DNA of 64,000 nucleotides from Amycolatopsis umgeniensis (GTDB lineage Bacteria; Actinomycetota; Actinomycetes; Mycobacteriales; Pseudonocardiaceae), in NCBI RefSeq assembly GCF_014205155.1, contig NZ_JACHMX010000001.1, forward strand, positions 2,294,001 to 2,358,000. The letters are read 5' to 3'. A program made the position numbers and the translations under genes. Under the pieces are notes generated by a model. The model ran no database searches. It was not told the origin of the DNA and saw only the letters and a list, made by a program, of their open reading frames with translations. Numbering within the stretch: the stretch's first letter is position 1; each line of letters opens with the position of its first letter. Below, piece by piece: positions 42,777 to 50,756 of the stretch.

Positions 42777-43010
42777 GTGGTCCACGCATACATCCTCATC
42801 CAGACCGAGGTCGGCAAAGCCGCCGCGGTCGCCGCGGAGATCTCCACCATCTCCGGTGTCACCAGTTCGGAGGATGTCACCGGCCCGTACGACGTCATCG
42901 TCAAGGCCGCGGCCGAGACGGTCGATCAGCTCGGCCAGCTCGTGGTCGCCAAGGTGCAGAACGTGGAGGGCATCACCCGTACGCTGACCTGCCCGGTCGT
43001 GAATCTGTAA
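42777..43010 (+). CDS. Stand-alone Lrp/AsnC ligand-binding (RAM) domain protein
   Basis: 77 aa, GTG after AAGGGG. The whole protein is the alpha/beta RAM domain: HAYILIQTEVGKAAAVAAEI, ISGVTSSEDVTGPYDVIVKA, then a final strand TRTLTCPVV. The helix-turn-helix half of Lrp/AsnC regulators is absent. Such proteins form ring-like oligomers and may sense amino acids or modulate a full-length Lrp. Standing between thiL and DUF3515 is its usual place in actinobacteria, from memory. Confidence 0.88.
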   Translation: MVHAYILIQTEVGKAAAVAAEISTISGVTSSEDVTGPYDVIVKAAAETVDQLGQLVVAKVQNVEGITRTLTCPVVNL

Positions 43011-43029
43011 GAGGTGGTGTAGTTGTCCG

Positions 43030-43572
43030 GTGGCTGACACGGACACCGGCGCTCCCCCGAAACCACTGCTGATCGCGGCCGCCTGCCTGGCGGTCCTGCT
43101 CGCCGCGGGTGTGGCCGTCTTCGGGCTGACCCGCGGCGCGGATCCCGTCACCCCGGCCGCCGACGGCCCGCTTCCGCTCGTCCCGATCCCGGCGTTCCAG
43201 TCGGGTTCACCCGACTGTGCGAAGCTCATCGGCGCGCTTCCGCACGAACTCACGTCGTCCGGGAACACGCTGGTCCGGCGGAAGCTGGCCGAACCGGCTC
43301 CCGAGGCGTCGGTCGGCTGGGGCACCGGCGAACCGGTGGTCCTGCGGTGCGGGCTCGGCAAGCCGCCGGAGCTCAACCCGACCTCGCAGCTGCGGACGAT
43401 CAACAAGGTCCAGTGGCTGCAGGTCCAGGGTGAGGGCACCGCGACCTGGTTCGTGGTGGACCGTCCCGTCTACACGGCACTCACCGTGCCGGATACCGCG
43501 GGGACGGGGCCGCTCCAGACCGTTTCGGACGTCATCGCCGCCAACCTCCCCGCGGTACCACTGCGTTTCTGA
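43030..43572 (+). CDS. DUF3515 family membrane-anchored protein
   Basis: 180 aa. One N-terminal helix (LLIAAACLAVLLAAGVAVFGL), then an extracytoplasmic domain with two Cys (SPDCAKLIGALP and VVLRCGLGKP) and a characteristic WFVVDRPVY motif. Function unknown; conserved next to ddl and gpsA in other actinobacteria. GTG start, 13 nt from GAGGTGG, so the ribosome site is distant. Here the gene after it is not ddl but an inverted accessory block. Confidence 0.85.
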   Translation: MADTDTGAPPKPLLIAAACLAVLLAAGVAVFGLTRGADPVTPAADGPLPLVPIPAFQSGSPDCAKLIGALPHELTSSGNTLVRRKLAEPAPEASVGWGTGEPVVLRCGLGKPPELNPTSQLRTINKVQWLQVQGEGTATWFVVDRPVYTALTVPDTAGTGPLQTVSDVIAANLPAVPLRF

Positions 43573-43588
43573 CCGCCCGCGTTTCTGA

Positions 43589-44560
43589 TCAGGGAACGAC
43601 CAGCAGGGTCTTCCCGGTGTACCGCCGTCCCTCGATGTCCGCGTGCGCGGCGGACGCCTCCGCCAGCGGGTACGTCCGGCCGATGATCGGCGTCAGGTTC
43701 CCTGCGGCCGCCAGCCGCAGCACCTCCCGCACCCGGCGCGGGTTGTCGGGCCAGAAGCCGACCAGCTGCGCCATGTCCACAATGGTCAGCCGGGCCCGGT
43801 CGGCGTCGCCGATCACGGTTTCCGCGCCGCTGGACATGCCGTAGCCGGAGAACCGGCCGCCGTTCCCGAGCAGCGCGAGCGAGGCCGCGCCCAGTTCGCC
43901 GCCGACGCCGTCGAACACCACGTCGAGCCGCTTGCCCCCGGTGAGGGCGAGGGCCTCACCGGTCCAGTCCGCCACCGAGTAGTCGACCGGCTCGGCCCCC
44001 AGTTTCCGGGCGATCGCCGCCTTTTCCTCGCCGCGGACGGCCGCGATGACCGTCGCACCCGCCGCGCGGGCGAGCTGCACCAGCAGGCTGCCGAGACCGC
44101 CGACACCCGGCGCCACCAGAATCCGTTCCCCGGCCGCGACCGGGGTCTTTTCCAGCAGCGCCAACGCGGTACTGCCGTCGTCGAGCAGGGCCACCGCGTG
44201 CCGCGGGTCGAGGCCGGGCGGGATCTCGAAGGTGTCTTCCGGCCGTGCGATGACCGTGTCCGCGTATCCCCCGCCGTATCCGCCCGGCGCGTGGGAGAGG
44301 ACCGGCTTGCCCAGCCAGGTCTCGTCGACCCCGGCGCCGACAGCGTCGACGGTGCCCGCCACCGCGCCCCCCGGCACGTACGGCGGCTCGATCGCGAACA
44401 CTTCCGGGCCGTCTCCTCGCCGGATGAGGGCGTCGAGCCAGCCGACTCCGGCCGCCGTCACCGCGACGCGGAGCTCACCTTCCGCGGGTTCGGGAGTGGG
44501 GAGTTCGATCTGTTCGAGAACTTCGGGACCACCGAATCGGGACACTCTGATCGCCTGCAT
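43589..44560 (-). CDS. Zinc-independent quinone oxidoreductase (MDR family)
   Basis: 323 aa. N-terminal GroES-like domain (MQAIRVSRFGGPEVLEQIEL) and Rossmann domain with VAPGVGGLGSLLVQLARAAG for NADPH, ending GRTYPLAEASAAHADIEGRRYTGK, cited here in part as PLAEASAAHADIEGRRYTGK. Structural zinc cysteines are absent, as in QOR-type enzymes that reduce quinones. The start ATG has no ribosome site but lies about where transcription should begin from the MerR-type promoter at 44567-44597, so the mRNA is probably leaderless. Expected to be induced by redox-active compounds. Confidence 0.88.
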   Translation of the reverse strand: MQAIRVSRFGGPEVLEQIELPTPEPAEGELRVAVTAAGVGWLDALIRRGDGPEVFAIEPPYVPGGAVAGTVDAVGAGVDETWLGKPVLSHAPGGYGGGYADTVIARPEDTFEIPPGLDPRHAVALLDDGSTALALLEKTPVAAGERILVAPGVGGLGSLLVQLARAAGATVIAAVRGEEKAAIARKLGAEPVDYSVADWTGEALALTGGKRLDVVFDGVGGELGAASLALLGNGGRFSGYGMSSGAETVIGDADRARLTIVDMAQLVGFWPDNPRRVREVLRLAAAGNLTPIIGRTYPLAEASAAHADIEGRRYTGKTLLVVP

Positions 44561-44566
44561 GATCGA

Positions 44567-44597
44567 AAGTTACGACCTCCAGCAAGGTAGAGGTCAA
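44567..44597 (-). promoter_or_regulatory. MerR/SoxR-type promoter with 19-bp spacer
   Basis: On the minus strand: -35 TTGACC (44592-44597), a 19-nt spacer (44573-44591) and -10 TAACTT (44567-44572). The spacer holds the dyad GACCTC-N10-GAGGTC (44574-44595). An over-long spacer filled by a CCTC/GAGG dyad is the hallmark of MerR-family activation. The regulator gene is not in this window. The site overlaps the end of the upstream MocR gene. Confidence 0.7.
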
Positions 44598-45952
44598 CCC
44601 AGAACGGCGAGAAGCGGCTTGAGGGCGGAGTGGAGCGCTTCACGCGAGCAACCCGCGTAACCGATGAGGTTCCCGAACACCGTGGGCGTCCCCGCGAAAT
44701 GCCGCGCCAGACCGTCGAGCCGGATCCCCGCGCGTTCCGCCGCCGCCATCCGCGCCGCTTCCTCGGGGGCGGATCCACAAGGGACGACCAGATGCGCGCC
44801 CGCGTCGTCGCCGAGCACCGGGATCCCCGCCGACGTCAGCGTCGCCGAAACCAGGGACCGGCGCTCCGACAGTTCCCGGCGGAGCTTCCGCAGGTGCCGC
44901 CCCAGATCGCCGTGCCGCGCCAGTTCCGCGAGCACCCGCTGCCCCGCGGGCGAAGGACGCGTCCCGGTCCCTTCTCGGTACTCCAGCACCGCGGCCGCGA
45001 CAGGGGACGGCGCGACCATCCAGCCCGCACCCAGCGCCGGGGTGAGGATCTTGCTCGTGGTCCCCAGATGCGCGACGACGTCGGGAGCGAGCGCGGCCAG
45101 CAGCGGCAGCGGCGCGACGTCGAACCGCAGCTCCCCGTCGTAGTCGTCCTCGATCACCAGCATGCCCTCGGCGCGGGCGAGTTCGACGAGTTCGACCCGG
45201 CGCGACGCGCTCATCCGGCTGCCGAGCGGGTACTGGTGCGCGGGCGAGCAGTACACCGCGCGCACGTCGGCCGGGACGGCGTCCGGGCGCAGGCCCTCCT
45301 CGTCGACCCCGACGGGCACGACCTCCATCCCCGCCCGCCGGAACGCCTGCACCGCGCGCTGATAGCCCGGCTCCTCGATCGCGACCCGGTCGCCGCGCGC
45401 GAGCACCGCGCCCGCGAGTTCGATCACCGCCGCCGTCGTCCCGCCGGTGGCCAGCACCGTCCCGGCGGCGAGCCCGCGGTGGCGAAGGAGGTGCTCCGAC
45501 ACCGCGTCCCGATAGGCGGGCAGGCCGGCCCTGTCCTCGCGATAGGTCGGGCGAGGGTCGGCGGCGGCCCGCCACGCGCGGCGCCAGGCCGCCTTCTCGA
45601 TCCCGTCGGCCCACGGCACGCCCGGGGTGAGGTCGACCAGCGTGGGCGGCGCCGCGGCCACTCCCGGCGCGGGCCCTTTCGACGGCCTGTCCGCGGGTGG
45701 CGTGGTGGTGACGTAGGTGCCGGAGCCGTGTCGGCCGGCGATCCAGCCTTCCGCGTGAAGCTGCTCGTACGCCGCCGACGTCACCGTTCGGCTGACGCCC
45801 AGCCGGTGCGCGAGCGCCCTGGTCGAGGGCAGCCTGTCGCCGCCGCGCAGATGCCCGTCGCCCGCGGCGGCGCGCAACGCGTCGGCCAGCTGGACCGCGA
45901 GCGGGACGAGCGAATCGCGGTCGAGGCTGACCGGCAAGGCGGTGTCGGACAT
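44594..45952 (-). CDS. MocR/PdxR-type GntR regulator with aminotransferase-like domain
   Basis: 452 aa. N-terminal GntR winged helix (GDRLPSTRALAHRLGVSRTVTSAAYEQL, shown in part as GVSRTVTSAAYEQL) joined to a class I/II aminotransferase fold with the PLP lysine in LGTTSKILTPALGAGW and YREDRAGLPAYRDAV, YCSPAHQYPLGSRM, EDDYDGELRF. Such proteins sense pyridoxal phosphate or aminated ligands and often control a divergent gene; here a pyridoxamine-oxidase-like gene 90 bp away. ATG 45952 is preferred to an upstream GTG because of the GAGGAG and CGGAG upstream. Confidence 0.92.
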   Translation of the reverse strand: MSDTALPVSLDRDSLVPLAVQLADALRAAAGDGHLRGGDRLPSTRALAHRLGVSRTVTSAAYEQLHAEGWIAGRHGSGTYVTTTPPADRPSKGPAPGVAAAPPTLVDLTPGVPWADGIEKAAWRRAWRAAADPRPTYREDRAGLPAYRDAVSEHLLRHRGLAAGTVLATGGTTAAVIELAGAVLARGDRVAIEEPGYQRAVQAFRRAGMEVVPVGVDEEGLRPDAVPADVRAVYCSPAHQYPLGSRMSASRRVELVELARAEGMLVIEDDYDGELRFDVAPLPLLAALAPDVVAHLGTTSKILTPALGAGWMVAPSPVAAAVLEYREGTGTRPSPAGQRVLAELARHGDLGRHLRKLRRELSERRSLVSATLTSAGIPVLGDDAGAHLVVPCGSAPEEAARMAAAERAGIRLDGLARHFAGTPTVFGNLIGYAGCSREALHSALKPLLAVLG

Positions 45953-45992
45953 GCTGTACTCCGCACTCCTCGGAAGTGGCCTTCTCAAGTAT

Positions 45993-46026
45993 AGGAGAAT
46001 TGGACATTATTACAGTCCACTCTCCT
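45993..46026. promoter_or_regulatory. Candidate MocR operator
   Basis: Long dyad in the divergent gap: AGGAGA-ATTGGAC ... GTCCAC-TCTCCT with one base missing from the right arm, centre near 46010. It would cover the start region of the pyridoxamine-oxidase-like gene. Confidence 0.5.
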
Positions 46027-46042
46027 GGGTGAGACTGCTCGC

Positions 46043-46693
46043 ATGTCCACCCCGCTCTCTCCCACCGACCGGACCACCCTCGGCCGCAAGAAGAACCGCG
46101 CGCTCACCGATCGATCGGCGCTGTACGCGGTGCTCGACGAAGCCCTGATCTGTCATCTCGGCGTGGTGCGCGACGGCGTCCCGCTGGTCATCCCGACCGG
46201 CTACGGCCGCGACGGGAACACGCTCTACCTGCACGGATCCACCGGGGCGAAGAGTATGCGCGACTCCGACGGCGTCGAGGTCTGCGTCACGGTGACCCTG
46301 CTCGACGGCATCGTCTACGCGCGCTCGGTCAACAACCACTCGATGAACTACCGCAGCGCGGTGATCCTGGGCAGGGCGGCCGCGGTCACCGATCCCGAGC
46401 GGAAGATGCACGGCCTCCGCGTCCTGACCGACCATCTCGCGCCCGGCTCGTGGGAGCACGCGCGGGACGTCAACGCGAAGGAGTTCGCGTCGGTTTCGGT
46501 GCTGGAGCTGGACCTCACCGAGGCTTCGGTGAAGATGCGCGGCGAAGGTCCCGACGATCCCGAGGACGAGGTCGCGGCCGATCTCTCGTGGGCGGGGGTG
46601 CTGCCGGTGCGGACCGTCTTCGGGGAGCCGGAACCGTCGAAGGACCTGGTGAGCACTTGGGAGGTCCCCGCGCACGTACGCGAACGGGACTGA
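46043..46693 (+). CDS. Pyridoxamine 5'-phosphate oxidase-related flavoprotein
   Basis: 216 aa split-barrel protein: GVVRDGVPLVIPTGYGRDGNTLYLHGSTGAKS at the cofactor-binding barrel (part: VIPTGYGRDGNTLYLHGS), RSVNNHSMNYRSAVILGRA, and a C-terminal half typical of the Pfam Pyridox_ox_2 group. It binds FMN or F420; true PNPOx activity is not assured. Divergent from the MocR regulator, which probably controls it. Convergent with the histidine kinase, 3 nt between stops. Confidence 0.88.
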   Translation: MSTPLSPTDRTTLGRKKNRALTDRSALYAVLDEALICHLGVVRDGVPLVIPTGYGRDGNTLYLHGSTGAKSMRDSDGVEVCVTVTLLDGIVYARSVNNHSMNYRSAVILGRAAAVTDPERKMHGLRVLTDHLAPGSWEHARDVNAKEFASVSVLELDLTEASVKMRGEGPDDPEDEVAADLSWAGVLPVRTVFGEPEPSKDLVSTWEVPAHVRERD

Positions 46694-46696
46694 CGC

Positions 46697-48130
46697 TCAG
46701 CGCCGTCGCGGCAGCCGCACGGTGAACGTCGTCGCTCCCGGCACACTCTCGACGTCGATCGTGCCGCCGTGCGCGGAAACCAGCGAGCGCACCACCGAAA
46801 GCCCGAGCCCGGTCCCGCCGTTGCCGCGCGTGCGGGCGGTGTCGACCCGGAAGAACCGGTCGAAGATCCGTTCCCGTGCCTCCGGCGGGATCCCCGGCCC
46901 GGCGTCGCTCACCCGCAGGACGACCTCCGAGCCCGAGGCGGCGCCCGACAGCGTGACCGCCGTACCGGGCGGCGTGTGCACCGCGGCGTTGGCGAGGAGG
47001 TTGTCCAGCACCTGCCGCAGGCTCACCGGATCCGCTTGCAGCACAACACCTTCCGGGATCGGGCCGAGGCTCAGCGGATGCTCCGGGCGACCGGCGGCGA
47101 AGGCCTCCCCCGCGTCGGTGATCAGCTCGGCGATGTCGACGTCGACCAGCCGAAGCGGTGCTTCGGTCTCCGGCGCGTCGAGGCGCGCGAGGAGCAGGAG
47201 ATCGTCGACGAGCACGCTCATCCGCTGGGTCTCTTCCCGGATCTTCGACAGATGCGCCTCGCGTTCGGCGGGTTCGTTGGCCGCCGCGTAGCGGAAAAGC
47301 TCGGCGTAGCCCCGGATCGACGTCAGCGGCGTGCGCAGTTCGTGTGAGGCGTCGGCGATGAACCTCCGCAGGCGTTCGTTCGCTTCCCGGCGCGCGACCA
47401 GTGAGGAATCGAGGTGCGCCAGCATCACGTTGAACGCCGTCCGCAGTTCCTCGACCTCGGCGCCGCCGCCGTTGGCCCGCGCGCGCACCGGGAGATCGGC
47501 GTTCGTGGTCAGATCGTGCGACGCGATGTCGTGCGCCGTCCCGGCCATGTCGCTCAGCGGCCGCAGCCCGCGCCGCAGCACCAGCCGTCCCGCGATCACC
47601 AACACCGCCAGCGCCAGCAGGAACGCGACGACCTCGACCATCACCAGCTGGCTGACCGTCCGGTCCAGATCCGCCTGCGGTGCGGCGCTGACCAGCACGA
47701 TGTTCTGGCTCCGCTCGATCGGGCAGGCCCGGACGCGATAGGTGCCCTTGTCCTCGATGTAGACCGTGCGCAGCACCTCGGTCTGCGTCGCGTCCTCGGC
47801 GACCTTCTCGAGCGCCTTCGTGTCCGGTGGCAGGGAACCGCCCGCCTGCGGCAGCGCGTCGCCGTTCCGCACCGAGTACACGGCCGAGAACCAGCCGTAG
47901 GCCTGCTGCGGTTTCCCGCCGTGCGTGGTGCGCAGCGACGGCACCTGGCTGATCTGGGTCTTGGCGAGCTGCTCGTCGAGCCGGTCGTTCAGATAGCCCT
48001 TCATGATGCCGACCATCACGGTGCCGACGACCGCGAACACGACCAGCGCCAGCACGCCGAGTCCGAGTGCCAGCCGGGTTCCGAGCCTCGAACGGCGCCA
48101 GGCGTCGTACCACCGGCGCAGCATCTTCAT
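46697..48130 (-). CDS. Sensor histidine kinase
   Basis: 477 aa. Two transmembrane helices (about 20-43 and 165-187) bracket an extracytoplasmic sensor of about 120 residues. Then HAMP (RRGLRPLSDMAGTAHDIAS), phospho-acceptor DASHELRTPLTSIRGY, N-box DNLLANAAVHT, G1 DAGPGIPPEARERIFDRFFR, and G2 GGTGLGLSVV. Similar in layout to mycobacterial TcrY/TrcS-type kinases. Its start overlaps the response regulator stop (ATGA). Signal unknown; the divergent flavin-electron-transfer operon is the nearest target. Confidence 0.94.
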   Translation of the reverse strand: MKMLRRWYDAWRRSRLGTRLALGLGVLALVVFAVVGTVMVGIMKGYLNDRLDEQLAKTQISQVPSLRTTHGGKPQQAYGWFSAVYSVRNGDALPQAGGSLPPDTKALEKVAEDATQTEVLRTVYIEDKGTYRVRACPIERSQNIVLVSAAPQADLDRTVSQLVMVEVVAFLLALAVLVIAGRLVLRRGLRPLSDMAGTAHDIASHDLTTNADLPVRARANGGGAEVEELRTAFNVMLAHLDSSLVARREANERLRRFIADASHELRTPLTSIRGYAELFRYAAANEPAEREAHLSKIREETQRMSVLVDDLLLLARLDAPETEAPLRLVDVDIAELITDAGEAFAAGRPEHPLSLGPIPEGVVLQADPVSLRQVLDNLLANAAVHTPPGTAVTLSGAASGSEVVLRVSDAGPGIPPEARERIFDRFFRVDTARTRGNGGTGLGLSVVRSLVSAHGGTIDVESVPGATTFTVRLPRRR

Positions 48131-48825
48131 CTCGCCGCCTGCCGGACGACGTAACCCACGCCGCGCACGGTGTGGATCAGCGGCTCGTGGCCGGCGTCGA
48201 GTTTGCGGCGCAGATGCGAGATGACGAGTTCGACCACATTGGACCGGCCGCCGAAGTCGTACTCCCAGACGTGGTCGAGGATCTGCGCCTTGGTCATCAC
48301 CGAGGGCGAACGCCGCATGAGATAGCGCAGCAGTTCGTACTCGGTCGGCGTCAGCTCGGCGGGTTTCCCGGCACGGGCGACTTCGCGGGTGTCCTCGTTC
48401 AGGGTCAGATCGCCGACCCGCAGCAGAGCGGCACTCCTGGACTGGCTGCTGCTACGCCGCAGCACCGCGCGCAGCCGCGCCATGAGTTCCTCGACGGAGA
48501 ACGGCTTGACGAGGTAGTCGTCGCCGCCCCGGGTGAGCCCGGCGACGCGATCGGCCGTCGCGTCCTTCGCGGTGAGGAAGACGACGGGCACCGCCGTCCC
48601 GGCCTCGCGGAGCTTGTCCAGCACGGTGAACCCGTCGATCCCGGGCAGCATCAGGTCGAGCACGACGATGTCGGGCGCGAATTCGGCGGCCTTGGCGAGC
48701 GCGGCCTCGCCCGATCCGGCGGTGACGGCCTGCCAGCCCTCGTACCGGGCGACGGTGGCCACCAGGTCGGCGATATGCGGCTCGTCGTCCACCACGAGCA
48801 GGCGAACGGGGTTTTCGGTGTGCAC
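48127..48825 (-). CDS. OmpR-family response regulator
   Basis: 232 aa. Receiver domain with VVDDEP, phosphorylation Asp in IVVLDLMLPG, Thr in FLTAKD and Lys in LVKPF. DNA-binding winged helix with LTPTEYELLRYLMRR and VVELVISHLRRKLD. An ATG at 48834 sits directly against GGAGG, so GTG 48825, 9 nt after GGAGG, is the likely start. Translationally coupled to its kinase and divergent from the ferric-reductase-like gene across 137 bp. Confidence 0.94.
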   Translation of the reverse strand: MHTENPVRLLVVDDEPHIADLVATVARYEGWQAVTAGSGEAALAKAAEFAPDIVVLDLMLPGIDGFTVLDKLREAGTAVPVVFLTAKDATADRVAGLTRGGDDYLVKPFSVEELMARLRAVLRRSSSQSRSAALLRVGDLTLNEDTREVARAGKPAELTPTEYELLRYLMRRSPSVMTKAQILDHVWEYDFGGRSNVVELVISHLRRKLDAGHEPLIHTVRGVGYVVRQAAR

Positions 48826-48962
48826 GGATCCCATCCTCCGTGACCGCGCGCGCGAGAGCGAGGCGGGAGCGCTTACGACAGGAAGCCGACAGCTTCCGCC
48901 AAGAAAGGTCACAGGTTGGCACATCAGGCTCGGTACTTGAACCGGACCGGAAGGGACCACGT

Positions 48963-50318
48963 GTGACAACCATGACGCAGACCGCCGTGAAACCGCGCCC
49001 GGCGATCCGTCCCAGGATCGCCGCACGCGCCGGGCTCTTGACCTTCATCGTGGCCAATGTGGCCGCCGTGACCATGCTCTTCTTCGCCGCCGGGCCGTCG
49101 GACAACGTCCTCATCAGCATCGGCAGGCTCGCCGGGCTGTACGGGGCGCTGGCGATGGCGTTCCAGCTGCTGCTGGTCGCCCGGCTGCCGTGGCTCGACC
49201 GCCGCCTCGGCATGGACCGGCTCACCGTCTGGCACCGCTGGACCGGGTTCAGCCTGCTGTGGACGCTGCTCGCTCACTTCGTTTTCATCGTCTTCGGCTA
49301 CGCGCAGGTCGAGGACAACGGCGTGGTCGAGGAGTTCGTCACGATGGTGACCAAACTGGAGGGGATCCTGCGCGCTGTCGTCGCTTTCGCGCTGATCCTG
49401 CTCGTCGGCGCCGTTTCCGCGCGCTTCGCCCGCCGCCGTCTGGCGTACGAGACCTGGCACTTCATCCACCTCTACACCTACGCCGCGGTCGTGCTGGCGT
49501 TCAGCCATCAGATCGCGCTGGGCGGTTCGTTCGCGTCTTCGCCGGGGGCGCAGGCTTATTGGTGGGCGATGTGGGGTGTCGCGCTCGGCTCGGTGCTCGC
49601 CGGGCGGGTGATCCTGCCGCTGGCGCGGAACCTGCGTCACCAGTTGAAGGTCGTCGCCGTGGTCCCCGAATCCCACGACACCGTGTCGGTGTACATGACC
49701 GGCGAACACCTCGACAGGATGCCCGCGAAGGCGGGCCAGTTCTTCCTCTGGCGCTTCATGACCAGGGATCGCTGGTGGCAGGCCAATCCGTTCTCGCTTT
49801 CGGCCGCGCCGGACGGCCGCACGCTGCGGCTGACCGCGAAGGCCGCCGGCGACGGCAGCGCTTCTTTGCGTTCGCTGAAGGTCGGCACCCGGGTGTTCGC
49901 CGAAGGCCCGTACGGCGCGTTCACCACGATGCACCAACGGAAACCGGACGCGCTGCTGGTCGCGGGCGGCGTCGGGATCACGCCGATCCGCGCGCTGCTG
50001 GAGGAGATCTCCGGTCATGTCGTGGTGCTCTACCGCGTCCGCACCCAGCACGACGCCGTCCTCCTGCCGGAATTGATGGGGCTGGCACGGGCGCGCGGAG
50101 CAGTCGTCCATGTCCTCAGTGGACCGTCCGATCAGGCCGGTCCGCACGGTCCGGTGCTCGGCGCGCACAGCCTGCGGCGGATGGTCCCGGACGTCCGGAA
50201 CCGCGACGTGTTCGTCTGCGGCCCGCCCGGGATGACCTCGGCGACCCTGCGCAGCCTGCGGGAACTGCGGGTGCCGGGCAGCCAGGTCCACGCCGAACGT
50301 TTCAGCCTCGCCGCCTGA
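48963..50318 (+). CDS. Membrane ferric-reductase-like flavo-haem oxidoreductase
   Basis: 451 aa. Six membrane helices with haem-ligand His pairs (LTVWHRWTGF and LLAHFVF; ETWHFIHLYTY and AFSHQ), then a ferredoxin-NADP reductase module: FAD-binding region NPFSLSAAP, phosphate loop EGPYGAFT, NAD site VAGGVGITPIRALL, and VCGPPGM. It should pass electrons from NAD(P)H across the membrane via haem b. GTG 48963 follows GAAGGGA. First gene of an operon with an FMN-binding protein and ApbE, so the electron acceptor is probably the flavinylated protein next door. Confidence 0.9.
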   Translation: MTTMTQTAVKPRPAIRPRIAARAGLLTFIVANVAAVTMLFFAAGPSDNVLISIGRLAGLYGALAMAFQLLLVARLPWLDRRLGMDRLTVWHRWTGFSLLWTLLAHFVFIVFGYAQVEDNGVVEEFVTMVTKLEGILRAVVAFALILLVGAVSARFARRRLAYETWHFIHLYTYAAVVLAFSHQIALGGSFASSPGAQAYWWAMWGVALGSVLAGRVILPLARNLRHQLKVVAVVPESHDTVSVYMTGEHLDRMPAKAGQFFLWRFMTRDRWWQANPFSLSAAPDGRTLRLTAKAAGDGSASLRSLKVGTRVFAEGPYGAFTTMHQRKPDALLVAGGVGITPIRALLEEISGHVVVLYRVRTQHDAVLLPELMGLARARGAVVHVLSGPSDQAGPHGPVLGAHSLRRMVPDVRNRDVFVCGPPGMTSATLRSLRELRVPGSQVHAERFSLAA

Positions 50319-50336
50319 ACCAGGGAGTCCCCGATC

Positions 50337-50756
50337 ATGAAGAAGACCATCGTCGCCGCCACGGTCGCTCTTTCGACCTTCGGCTTCCTCGGTGTCTGGC
50401 TGTACGAACCGGGTCCGCTCGGTTCGGAGACCGTGGCCGTCGCCGCCCCCGCCCCGTCCACCGTGTCCTCTTCGGACGGTGGTGCCTCCGAAGGCGCGGA
50501 ACGCACCATCGACGGCTCGGTGGAAAGCAACCGGTACGGCACCGTCCAGGTGCGACTGGTGATCTCGGCCGAGGACAGGATCTCCGAGGTCCGGCTGCTG
50601 CGGCAGCCGACCAGCGGACGCGGTGTCGACGCGATCCCTGTCCTGCAGGAGGAGACGCTGACAGCGCAGAGCGCCGACATCGACACCGTTTCCGGCGCGA
50701 CCTCGACGAGCGAGTCGTACGTCAAATCGCTGCAGGCGGCGCTGGACGCCAGATGA
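50337..50756 (+). CDS. Exported FMN-binding domain protein
   Basis: 139 aa. N-terminal signal/anchor (VAATVALSTFGFLGVWLY), a Ser/Pro/Ala-rich linker, then the FMN_bind domain whose flavinylation motif is visible near the C-terminus (DTVSGATSTSESYVKSL). The Thr in SGATST is the expected point of covalent FMN attachment by ApbE. A small one-electron or two-electron carrier on the outer face. 18 nt after the reductase and overlapping ApbE by ATGA. Confidence 0.92.
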   Translation: MKKTIVAATVALSTFGFLGVWLYEPGPLGSETVAVAAPAPSTVSSSDGGASEGAERTIDGSVESNRYGTVQVRLVISAEDRISEVRLLRQPTSGRGVDAIPVLQEETLTAQSADIDTVSGATSTSESYVKSLQAALDAR

